Source: Elmis aenea (lineage: Eukaryota; Arthropoda; Insecta; Coleoptera; Elmidae). Taken from it: DNA of 64,000 nucleotides. The translations under genes were made by a program, and so were the position numbers. The notes beneath the pieces were generated by a model. The model ran no database searches, had not been told where the DNA came from, and worked only from the letters and a program-made list of their open reading frames with translations. Positions 55,046 to 64,000 of the stretch are shown piece by piece. Location of the stretch: NCBI GenBank assembly GCA_947652605.1, contig OX393579.1, positions 51,342,970 to 51,406,969 on the forward strand. The letters are read 5' to 3'. Positions within the stretch are counted from its first letter, which is position 1; every line of letters starts with the position of its first letter.

Positions 55046-56058
55046 CGTCAGGCAGTTGCAAAAATATTGGCGAACTTGATCTTTATCGTCATTACTTGTT
55101 TAATTTATTTTAATTTTGTTTTTAACCTTAAAGTTTAAAAGTTCTAATTTTGAAAACATTGTTTGAATGTTGCTACATTTTTCTATGTTTCTTCATGTCG
55201 TTACATGTGGGATGAAAAGTGGATTGTCTGCAATGAGCAGTACAATGAATTACCCATTATGAACCGCCTTAGCACTTTTTAAAGTCTAAATTGAACAAAA
55301 TAAAAGAAAGTTAATATTGGTGGTCTGCTGTTGGCGTGATCTGCTTCTTCTTGATTCCGGGTGAAGCTATCGTTAAGAAGCTCTGTAAAGAACGTGACGA
55401 AATACAGTGAAAACCAAGTTTATAAAAACCACATTGATGATTAGAAAAGATCCAATCTTTCGCCATGACAATGTCCGTTCACACCTTGTACATTAAAAGT
55501 AATAGAAATTAAACCATTTGGGCTACACAACTTTACGTCATCCACCATAATCCACAAACTTGTCTACAGCTTATCACTTTTCATAGACATCTAAACCATT
55601 TCTTCATAACGATAATCTTTAAAAGACGATTTAAGAAAAAACAAAGGTGTTCAATGCTTCTCATTCTTCATTTATTAACAGAAAGTTCTGCTGCATAAAA
55701 TGCTCTCCCAGACTTTATCGATGTGGGTGGAATTGTGAGAGCATCTAGCAGCAAAGACACATCGTTTTTATCAACAAAGTTTCATTTTTAATATATTTTG
55801 CTTTGCATTTACGAGTGTACATAATTTGTTATTACTATTTTAAACAGGAATAAAGTTTCCCGCAATTTATTTTAAGACATTTACAATAAAGTCTACTTCA
55901 AAGATCTCAACACAAAATTTTTAAAATATCCCGAGATTTCCCGGGATAATAAGTACTTACCGGGAAATATAAAAAGGTTAAAATGGACCTGGATCCCGGG
56001 GGAGAAACCCTAGTCCCCTAGTGGACATTTTCTGGTTTAAACGCGATCAAATTATATA
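55046..56058 (+). pseudogene. mariner relic plus flank, duplicated unit copy 1
   Basis: Follows TA (55044-55045) and starts CGTCAGGCAGTTGCAAAAAT, a mariner-like terminus. The plus strand reads, in broken frames, RYMWDEKWIVCNEQYN (first catalytic acid), WWSAVGV, FRHDNVRSHLVH (second acid), then LNHLGYTTLRHPP. Stops and shifts throughout. The tail 55630-56058 continues with a C-terminal-like region and a GC-rich block containing ATCCCGGGGGAGAAACC. The whole unit recurs as 57367-57960 plus 61811-62850. Confidence 0.8.
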
Positions 56059-57364
56059 GGGTAAAACGGTGAAATACGCCCCACTTTTAAAAAAAAATAT
56101 CGTTACTGCAAAATGATAGCTTTATTCTAAACAAAAAATACATTTCTAATTAGTATAATGAGTGTACATTACGTAAATATAAAAAGTTTGTGAAAAGTAA
56201 ACGCAGGAAAACAATAAAAAAACAATTTGGAAACCTTTCCTTTGAGGCGTATTACCCACTCTGCTGTGGAAAACGCCCCACACGATTATTACTACTTATT
56301 TTTAGTAAGAACTTAATTTTTTGCACCACACAAGTGACATAAATCTTCGTACGTTGTACACGTTTCGTGAAGCCATGGAGAACACGCTGTGCACTGTATC
56401 CAGTCTACTTTCGATTTCGTGGAGTAGTAATAATCACCGCATTTGACGCAAATCTCTTCAGATTCATCTGAAACTTCCTCAGAAGAACTCAATACGAGTT
56501 CCTCTGAACTCTCAGATGACGTTGATTCAAAACGTTTAATACTTTTCATCTTTTTTTGGTGCGCGGGTACATTAGCAACTTTAGTTTTCTTCCCTTCTCT
56601 TTTCGCACTGATGTTTTGCTTTTTCCCACATAAAATTTTACGTTTGCATCGGTTTTCTGGAGATGTCAACAGCGTAGCGGCCTGTTTTCTTTTAGTAAGA
56701 ATTGGTGGAATGACTGGAATCGGATTTGTTTGTGCAAGAAATTTTGAAGGGGTTTCTTCTTCAGAGGATTTTTTGCTAAAAGTAGTTGCAGATGGCTGTG
56801 GCCTTTTTGGTGGGGTTCTTTGCAGTCCTGACGGCCCAAGTTCATCTAATGGCATAGTAGTTGGGGATGATTGTTGTTCTCCACGATTTTTATTCCTATC
56901 GATGGGCACTTCGTCACGTTTGGAAAAAGCAGTAGACCTGTTTGCCTCATTGGCGTCCGAAATTGAGAAAAAGTGATCTTAAAGCAAAAGGGGCATTTTA
57001 CACTTTTAGATCTGGGGCGTAATTCCCAAACAGTGGTGAAAAACGCCCCACTGGTGTACCAAGACCATTGAGGCATTAATAAATAAATGCGTAATGTCAT
57101 TTTAGAGGTTATGAAACAAGCTTTCCGAATTTATGTCGAAATTTGAACGATACTAATACACTTCATGCGAAATTGTTTTTTCAATAATTGAGACAGAAAT
57201 AATACAACGTCCACTTGCCGGAAACTAGTGAGGTGGTGGAGGTATACTAAACTCCTTAACTAACACTACCATTATGTGATACTAGTAGTGTCATCGATGA
57301 TTAAACAACTAAACTACATAGGTGGGGCGTTTTTCCGGCTGGGGCGTATTACCACGTTTTACCC
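56059..57364 (-). mobile_element. pogo-like element retaining a C-terminal zinc finger frame
   Basis: TA on both sides (56057-56058, 57365-57366). Inverted ends GGGTAAAACGGTGAAATACG and GGGTAAAACGTGGTAATACG, then CCCCA. Subterminal GGGGCGT motifs recur in both halves. The only long frame is a minus-strand 198-codon ORF. It sits exactly at the junction between the two copies of the mariner-derived unit. Confidence 0.85.
56313..56909 (-). pseudogene. pogo-like transposase C-terminal region with PHD-like finger
   Basis: 198 codons, open. The first 140 residues are Ser/Pro/Lys-rich and low complexity, with a basic KKTKVANVPAHQKKMKS stretch and acidic-serine repeats. Residues about 151-196 hold Cys/His pairs in ICVKCGDYYYSTKSKVDW, IQCTACSPWLHETC and DLCHLCG. 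This is the PHD-like finger at the C terminus of many insect pogo/Tigger transposases. The DNA-binding and DDE domains are missing, so it is the retained 3' exon of a deleted element. Its open state over 198 codons is notable. Domestication is possible but unproven. Confidence 0.65.
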
Positions 57365-57366
57365 TA

Positions 57367-57960
57367 TGTCAGGTCGTTGCAAAAATATTGGCGGACTTGA
57401 TCTTTATCGTCATTACTTGTTTAATTTATTTTAATTTTGTCTGTAGGTTTTTAACCTTAAAGTTTAAAAGTTCTAATTTTGAAAACATTGTTTGAATGTT
57501 GCTACATTTTTCTATGTTTCTTCATGTCGTTACATGTGGGATGAAAAGTGGATTGTCTGCAATGAGCAGTACAATGAATTACCCATTATGAACCGCCTTA
57601 GCACTTTTTAAAGTCTAAATTGAACAAAATAAAAGAAAGTTAATAGATTGGTGGTCTGCTGTTGGCGTTATCTTCTGCTTCTTGATTCCGGGTGAAGCTA
57701 TCGTTGACAAGTTCTGTAAAGAACTTGACGAAATACAGTGAAAACTAAGTTTATAAAAACCACATTGATGATAAGAAAAGATCCAATCTTTCGCCATGAC
57801 AATGTCCGTTCACACCTTGTACATTAAAAGTTATAGAAATTAAACCATTTGGGCTACACAACTTTACGTCATCCACCATAATCCACAAACTTGTCAACAG
57901 CTTATCACTTTTCATAGACATCTAAACCATTTCTTCATAACGATAATCTTTAAAAGACGA
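57367..57960 (+). pseudogene. mariner relic, duplicated unit copy 2, first half
   Basis: Starts TGTCAGGTCGTTGCAAAAAT directly after the TA that ends the pogo-like element. It is collinear and nearly identical with 55046-55629, differing by a few substitutions and a short indel (GTCTGTAGG) at about 57440. Contains the same WDEKW and HDNVRSH regions. It breaks off at 57960 and resumes at 61811. Confidence 0.85.
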
Positions 57961-58036
57961 GCATAAACTAAAAGCGCTTAAGAGAATTTATATGAGTAGA
58001 TTGTAGAATTGCCGGTTGTTATTCTAAAATCTAAAG

Positions 58037-58241
58037 CAGTGTTTCTCAAAGTGTGGTCCGCGGACCCCTGTTTCCTTCTGATGGGGCTCCGCGAACCTTT
58101 TCATAATGTTCAAATATCATCCAAATGTATTTGCCAGGCCAGAAGAAAACAAAAATATTGTCTACAAAACAATTCACTGAGGTCCTGTATAAGCATATAA
58201 TTTTGAAAGGGTTCTTAGAGTAAAATATTTGAGAAACACTG
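58037..58241. mobile_element. hAT MITE (205 bp)
   Basis: Perfect 14-bp inverted ends CAGTGTTTCTCAAA. Perfect 8-bp duplication ATCTAAAG at 58029-58036 and 58242-58249. The left side continues GTGTGGTCCGCGGACCCC, which contains its own GGTCCGCGGACC palindrome. No coding. Confidence 0.95.
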
Positions 58242-58637
58242 ATCTAAAGGAACAAAAATCTTTCTCCTTACTGAAAAGAGTGCATCCATATCAATCCTAC
58301 TCATTTTTAATTATCAAGTCTATTAGCTGATTTAAGCTAAATTGAAGTGGAAAATCCGTTATTATTTTTGCAATAGCCTGTATAGTATTTTAACCATTTC
58401 GTCAGTGATGTGAGTGTGTCATATGACCGCGTCATGACAGTTTGTCATGACGTCACGTCACAATGATTTTAAATGACCGTGATCATTCTAACCTCCAAAA
58501 TTCAAAATGACAGTTTTTCTAACATCCAAAAATGACAGTTTTAAGTTTACATGGTAGTTGTCACTTGATTTGTGTTAATCTTAATTGCAATATCGTTAAT
58601 AAAAATGTAAATACCACTATATAAAGTATTCTGAAAG

Positions 58638-58841
58638 TTGGTAAACACAATGCGGAGAAAAGGGAAGGTATTTTACTTTTTTGTACGTTATCCTGCAAGT
58701 TCGCAGCAAAAGGTAGCTACTTATGGTTGCCAATTTTGTAGAAAGAGATACGGATTACATGCCACTAGAATGGCAGAACATTTAATTACAACATGCAAGA
58801 AATGCCCAGAGCATGTAAAATTAAAGTTGAAACGCAAATAA
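58638..58841 (+). CDS. BED-type zinc finger frame (hAT transposase N terminus)
   Basis: 67 codons. The finger is C27-X2-C30-X13-H44-X4-C49 within YGCQFCRKRYGLHATR and AEHLITTCKKC, as in BED domains that bind DNA at hAT ends. After CPEHV, a GTAAAA donor-like sequence and an AAATTAG acceptor-like sequence (about 58816-58862) could join it to a Ser/Pro-rich stretch SPKSPSTPSTSRAFSEG. The remaining transposase is deleted. The start Met is the first in frame. Confidence 0.65.
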   Translation: MVNTMRRKGKVFYFFVRYPASSQQKVATYGCQFCRKRYGLHATRMAEHLITTCKKCPEHVKLKLKRK

Positions 58842-58997
58842 AAGTTTTATTTAAAAAAATTAGCTCTCAGCGTAAGTAGTCCAAAATCACCTTCAACTCC
58901 CTCGACTTCTAGAGCCTTCTCTGAAGGAATACAATACCCAGATAGAGATACTGATACTAATAATTCTGCTTTTTATTTATTATTCCTATTACATATA

Positions 58998-60476
58998 CAG
59001 GGTTATTCAAATTCGAGGCCCACCATGGGGATCTCGCTTATTATAATAGCTAGAGTATAGGTTTAAATTTGGCAAAGTTGCTAAATTTGATGCTCATTGA
59101 TAATCCAAAGAGAAATTGGGAATATCTCAAACGTTATTCGAGAAAATTAGGAAAAACCGGAAACTACAATTTTTGAAAATTGTCTATAACTCCTTTGGAA
59201 TTTGAAATATTTTAAATGTGTAAAGACATTGCCCAAGCAACTTTTCAAGCCGAATCGAATGGTGGTCACAAATTTTTGCTAGATCGATTCGTTTTTGTTT
59301 TATGACAACCAACTTTGTTTTTTCTTATGGGCGCAATTTTTGTTATTTACATAATCAATTAGCATTAATTTTTCTGAATCCATTGAGATATTACACATGG
59401 TATTTTACTTCTACATTAATTGTCAAATTTGAAAAAATACGTTTTAAACAATAACGACTATAAATCAGGTAGGTCGGTCATTGTAGTTTATGTTGTTTCC
59501 ATGACTACCAATCAACAAACTAAAAGTCTGTTACTTGTCACATTAATAAATTCGTAAAAATGAACTTTAATTTTTTATTCATTGAATAGGAACTTTATCT
59601 ACATTGTCAACGATATGCAGAAACATATCCAGATAGAAGACAAACCTTGCACACATATTTTTGTTCGTTGGACAGAAACATAGGGAAATATGAGGCTTTT
59701 GCCAAAATTAGAGAAAAATATGGCAGAAAGGTTTCAGATAACAATTAAAAAAAACATTTTTATAACAAACATATCTGGAAAAAACACTATTTTTCTATAT
59801 TTAACAGAAACTCAAGTAAATTTGTATAAAGCATGTGATAAAGTATAACAAAACTTAAAAGAACAGTATAAAAAATTCGGAGCATATCGCATTTTTCTTC
59901 GTTATTAAAGTTAATTTTTACGAATTTATTAATGTGACAAGTAACAGACTTTTAGTTTGTTGATTGGTAGTCATGGAAACAACATAAACTACAATGACCG
60001 ACCTACCTGATTTATAGTTGTTATTGTTTAAAACGTATTTTTTCAAATTTGACAATTAATGTAGAAGTAAAATACCATGTGTAATATCTCAATGGATTCA
60101 GAAAAATTAATGCTAATTGATTATGTAAATAACAAAAATTGCGCCCATAAGAAAAAACAAAGTTGGTTGTCATAAAACAAAAACGAATCGATCTAGCAAA
60201 AATTTGTGACCACCATTCGATTCGGCTTGAAAAGTTGCTAGGGCAATGTCTTTACACATTTAAAATATTTCAAATTCCAAAGGAGTTATAGACGATTTTC
60301 AAAAAACGCATTTTCCAGTTTTCCTAATTTTCTCGGATACCGTTTGAGATATTCCCAATTTCTCTTTGGATTATCAATAAGTATCAAATTTAGCAACTTT
60401 GCCAAATTTAAACCTATACTCTAGCTATTATAATAAGCGAGATCCCCATGGTGGGCCTCGAATTTGAATAACCCTG
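58998..60476. mobile_element. 1.48-kb palindromic TA element with transposase-like loop
   Basis: TA flanks both sides (58996-58997, 60477-60478). It begins CAGGGTTATTCAAATTCGAG and ends with the exact complement. The two arms (about 58998-59570 and 59910-60476) are near-perfect inverted repeats of some 570 bp. The loop of about 340 bp carries the helix-turn-helix-like frame at 59591-59748. Related to 22040-22686. Inserted in the hAT element 58403-60577. Confidence 0.93.
59591..59748 (+). pseudogene. DUF4817-like helix-turn-helix remnant
   Basis: The plus strand in the loop reads ELYLHCQRYAETYPDRRQ, TLHTYFCSLDRNIGKYEAF and REKYGRKVSDNN, then a stop at 59746. The YAETYPDRRQ block is typical of the small helix-turn-helix domain (DUF4817) at the N terminus of many insect Tc1/mariner-type transposases. 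It links the palindromic element to that superfamily. No start Met immediately upstream; only this short domain is left. Confidence 0.65.
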
Positions 60477-60829
60477 TATATTAATTTTATACCATTGTTA
60501 TAAAAATAATCATAAATGACGGTCATATGACCGGTCATGACGTCACAATCATAAATGACTGTCATTTCACATCACTGCATTTCGTATAATCAAATTGATT
60601 TCTTTGCATGATTGTTAAAAGTTAATTGAAAATATTCTTTGCCTTGAAGACTTCAGTATGCAATACATTATTATGTATATTTGTGCAGTTTTTTTTTTAA
60701 CGAATGCATTAATACAAGTAACATTTTTAATTACGATACTGCTATAACTATTATACAGATTTGTCAATATCTTAATAACCGTAGTACCTATACTTTATTT
60801 AGTGATAATTAATGTCTAAAGAAATTAGT

Positions 60830-61200
60830 ATTTATTTAGTCATGAGTCCTCCTACTGTTGGCTGTAGGACTCTTGAGTTGTGTTGTGCTGACTTTTTTCC
60901 ATGTTTTTCTGTCTTGTGCTAGCCTTTTTATGTCTTTCCATTTGATGTTCCTATCCGTTGCTGCTTTTTTAACTTCGTCTTGCCAGGTTTTTCGCGATCT
61001 ACCTCTTTTGTTTTTTTCCCTGCGATCTTGCTTCATAGGCTTTTCTGGTTAACCTTTCTTGTTTCATCCTATAAATGTGACCCAACCATCCCAGCTGTCT
61101 TTCCCTTATTTTTGTTTCAATTGACTTTTAATTGTTTTTTTTTTTGTTTCATTTCTGATTCTATCATTTTTGGTTACTCCTTGGATTTTTCTTAGAAATC
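60830..61200 (-). pseudogene. LINE 3' end (THD-tail family)
   Basis: The minus strand reads [53 protein letters not shown] and ends RRTHD stop. The 3' sequence is shared with 35440-35870. The 5' part is lost. Confidence 0.7.
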
Positions 61201-61800
61201 GAATTTTCAAAATTGCAAAAAAAATCATGCTTCAATTGACATTTGTCTTCGTAACAATAATTTGATCAATTTTTTACTTCTTATGTGTAAAACGTAATAT
61301 ATTTGAAGTGTTGTACAAAATGTATGAAATCAGTATGTTATTAGTTAATAACAAAACACAGAAGGAAAAAAATGGCTCGATAAACATGGACATTTTTAAT
61401 GGTGCAGAATAAAAAATTTAGTTTTTTTTTACTGTAAAAATATACAAGGGCTGTAATAATAACAAAGTTATTGCATAACAATTTCTGACAGTATTGGAAT
61501 AACGTAGATATGAGGACTTGGGCAGTTTTGCTTAATCCGGAATTACAGGACGAAATCCGACTTATTCTCTTCCCAGGATCCTGGGATGTAATGAATTATG
61601 TCAATATTTTGAGATAAATAGCCCGAAAAAAGAAGGAAGTGGGTTATTACCTACATAAAAACAACTCCAAGTCGTATATGTAATACATTTTGCTCCATGA
61701 TTATTATAAATAATTAAATAATACTTGTAAAAGAAATATGCATTTAAAAAGTATTACCTTTTTATTGCAATTTTATTTGAATGAACACAATTTTTAATGT
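61201..61800. other. no recognised element inside the split
   Basis: AT-rich. Lies between the LINE tail and the point where the duplicated mariner unit resumes (61811). Confidence 0.35.
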
Positions 61801-61810
61801 AGATAATGTG

Positions 61811-62850
61811 ATTTAAGAAAACAAAGGTGATCAATGCTTCTCATTGCTTTCATTTATTAACAGAAAGTTCTGCTGCATAAAATGCTCTCCCAGACTTTAT
61901 CGATGTGGGTGGAATTGTGAGAGCATCTAGCAGCAAAGACACATCGTTTTTATCAACAAAGTTTCATTTTTAATATACAGGGTGTGTATAAATTGGCGGA
62001 AGCGCTACACGTCACGATGTCCTTCGTAAAATTTTAATACAAAAATGTTGTACCATGCTTCCTATGGCCTCAGGAACCATTAAAAGAAAAAAAAAATTTG
62101 GCAACATTGCATACATTGATTTGCGTTTGGAAATTTTTTTATCAACAATTTTTACAGGTATTTACAATTTTTGTTCGAACTGAAAGCCTTCAGTTCGTAA
62201 ACATAGCTGCAAACTTTTGGGTATCGTAAAACACAAACTAGAAATAATTACGAGAAAAACAGAGATGACAGCTAATGACAATGTTGCCATATGTATTATT
62301 TTCATTCAAATCAGTGATTTATATATTTTCAACACCAATTTTTGAAAGAAAGAACACAATATCTAGGAAAAAATACTATTCGAAATTTATTTTTATTCCA
62401 AATTGCAGCTTTTTCATTTGCAATAATAACGCTTATTAAAGGACTAAATGTCAAAACTTTGAGGACCTCTTGCAGACACAGCAAGCATGGTTAAACATTT
62501 TCGTATTAAGATTTTCGACTTAGAATTTTACGAAGAACATCGCCACGTGTAGCGCTTCCGCCAATTTTTACACACCCTGTATTTGGCTTTGCATTTACGA
62601 GTGTACATAATTTGTTATTACTATTTTAAATAGGAATAAAGTTTTCTGCAATTTGTTGTAAGACATTTACAATAAAGTCTGATAATACTTCAAAGATCTC
62701 AACACAACATTTTTAAAATATCCCGAGATTTCCCGGGATAATAAGTACTTACCGGGAAATATAAAAAGGTTAAAATGGACCTGGATCCCGGGGGAGAAAC
62801 CCTAGTCCCCTAGTGGACATTTTCTGGTTTAAACGTGATCAAATTATATA
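61811..62850 (+). pseudogene. duplicated unit copy 2, second half
   Basis: Resumes the match to copy 1 exactly where 57960 broke off: copy 1 reads AAAAGACGATTTAAG, the first half here ends AAAAGACGA, and this half starts GATTTAAG. It is collinear with 55630-56058 to the motif AAATTATATA, apart from a 602-bp TA element at 61978-62579 and a few indels. Confidence 0.85.
61978..62579. mobile_element. TA-flanked CAGGGTGTGT MITE
   Basis: Ends CAGGGTGTGTATAAATTGGC and complement of CAGGGTGTGTAAAAATTGGC. The inverted similarity runs on for about 60 bp through GGAAGCGCTACACGT. TA on both sides. The empty site is visible in copy 1 of the duplicated unit at about 55790-55800. No coding. Confidence 0.92.
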
Positions 62851-63829
62851 ATGTGATCAAATTAGATAAAAAAATTTGATTAGCCTGATTTTATGAACAC
62901 TAACATAATTATCCTAACGAATGTAATTCATCAAAAATTTTGATTTATACATCTTTACACAGGATGCGTTTTAATTGTATAATTCTGTTGAGTCATTTAC
63001 TTTGTGTCGAGATGTTATAAAACGGAAATTACTCGGGAGTGTGGCTTAACATGAAGTGTTTCGCCATAATAGTTTGGTTGCAATGAACCCCCCGTTGAAA
63101 GTTTTACTTTGCGGCTAATTTATTATTGTACTTACATGCCGCGTTGAAATGAAAAACCATAAACAAAGTGGAATGTATGGCATGACTTACAGACTCGGTT
63201 TTCGTATATTAAAAACCCATTTTGCCGCTGCAATTTTTAAAGTCACGCTGTGCGAACCGTATTGAAAAATGTCGTGCTGATTAGGCGGTAAAAATTTACA
63301 AAATAAAATGGTCGAACGTGCCAGAAGTAGTTTTTTACGCTCTGCGTGTAGCGAACCGTTTTCTGTTTTGAATAGTAGTTTAACGTAAAATGTAAAATGT
63401 TGCTGAACAAAATTTCGACGCTATAGACGAGCAGATTTTGGTATTCATTTTAACCGATTCGTCTACGAGGGGTGTTTTTTATATTCGCGGGATGTGGTAG
63501 AAGGAGACTGAAAGATTCGAGTTTTATAATTTTGTTTTTTAATATATTCTTCTCGAGCATGTCTACATTTTTTAGATCCTTCAACTAGATTTTCTACACG
63601 TTTATAAACAAAAAACAAATTAAATGCTCTAAAAATGTTAGTATTGTGTATTTATAAAAAAGTGCAATTGCTATAAAACATAATAATTGCTATAAAAATG
63701 ATGAAAATCGTTTAAAAAAATTAATCCGTGAATATTTTTGCTATAAAAAATTTAAGGTCGGGTTAGCTTTGATTAGGTCAGGTCAGGTTAGATCTGGTTT
63801 TCAAGTATTTTGGTAACACCATTCTTTAA
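62851..63829. other. fng intron, nothing recognised
   Basis: No repeats or frames of note. 63000-63480 has more balanced composition. No splice acceptor followed by a Fringe C-terminal exon was found. Confidence 0.35.
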
Positions 63830-64000
63830 GGAGCTAAAGACGAATCTTAATTCTTCTGTTGTTTCTGAACTACTGGGTTCTCTTTAGTCTTCGACATAAG
63901 GTCTGTTGTCTAACAGCTGGAGAGCTTCTGCATTTTTGTGTAGTTGAAGCCTATCTTCATGTTTCTTTGCGAATCTTTTGGTTTCTTCTTCAACGGTTAA
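63830..64000 (-). pseudogene. possible LINE C-terminal end, cut by window edge
   Basis: The minus strand reads TVEEETKRFAKKHEDRLQLH, then NAEALQLLDNRPYVED and a stop. The pattern KRF..KH..RL..H.N..A..LLDN is like the C terminus of Jockey-type LINE ORF2 proteins. Only about 50 residues are in the window. Confidence 0.35.

Larger units (their letters stand above)
58403..60577 (+). mobile_element. hAT element with BED zinc finger, hosting a nested palindrome
   Basis: Ends CAGTGATGTGA and complement TCACATCACTG. Perfect 8-bp duplication CATTTCGT at 58395-58402 and 60578-60585. The subterminal zones carry GTCATATGACCG and TCATGACGTCAC motifs in both halves. The interior holds a BED-finger frame (58638-58841) and, inserted at 58998-60476, a palindromic mariner-type element. 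The core catalytic domain is absent. Confidence 0.92.

Noticed and set aside
56443..56976. 177-codon plus-strand frame in the pogo-like element
   Set aside because: It is antisense to the frame that carries the finger motif, and its sequence is a mirror of low-complexity codons.
55013..64000. Last fng exon
   Set aside because: No acceptor followed by a Fringe-like C terminus was found on the plus strand; the exon is presumed downstream of the window.

Overview
This is nuclear DNA from a large-genome, AT-rich insect. The only host gene recognised is fringe (fng), the Golgi beta-1,3-N-acetylglucosaminyltransferase that modifies Notch. Four consecutive internal/C-terminal coding exons lie on the + strand at 4118-4265, 41075-41160, 54747-54817 and 54918-55012. 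They join in frame and read as a continuous Fringe segment of about 133 codons. The exons before 4118 and the final exon after 55012 are not in the window. The order of insect cannot be fixed from the sequence; a beetle or another species with a repeat-rich genome is a low-confidence guess.

The rest is intron: about 36.8 kb, 13.6 kb, 100 bp, and more than 9 kb after the last visible exon. The introns are packed with nested mobile elements. Region 0.9-8 kb has LINE fragments, a tRNA-derived SINE, and a 5'-truncated RTE-like LINE with an 11-bp target duplication. Region 7.9-14.5 kb has two copies of a hAT-type element rich in ATTTAAATC motifs. Region 15-16.3 kb is a Harbinger-like element filled with GC-rich direct and inverted repeats. 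Region 16.4-22.7 kb has LINE relics and a CAGGGTG-ended, TA-flanked element. Region 22.9-27.6 kb is an apparently intact, very young Ty3/Gypsy retrotransposon with identical 212-bp LTRs, a 5-bp target duplication and one 1326-codon Gag-Pol frame. Region 27.8-29.75 kb is a pogo-like deletion derivative.

From 30 to 54 kb there are several short hAT MITEs with perfect 8-bp target duplications, broken mariner, hAT and LINE relics, a piggyBac-type TTAA element, a Helitron-like element, and a second SINE copy. Region 55-62.9 kb, downstream of the last visible exon, is a dense nest. A mariner-derived segment is duplicated, with a pogo-like element at the junction, and the second copy is split by 3.85 kb. 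That split holds a BED-finger hAT element, which itself contains a 1.48-kb palindromic element carrying a small helix-turn-helix transposase remnant.

No CRISPR array, rRNA, functional tRNA gene or prokaryotic feature was seen. The window holds one conserved developmental gene and a readable record of repeated insertions. The most notable items are the intact Gypsy element in sense orientation inside fng, the palindromic element, the hAT families with family-specific subterminal repeat arrays, and the split duplication at 55-63 kb.
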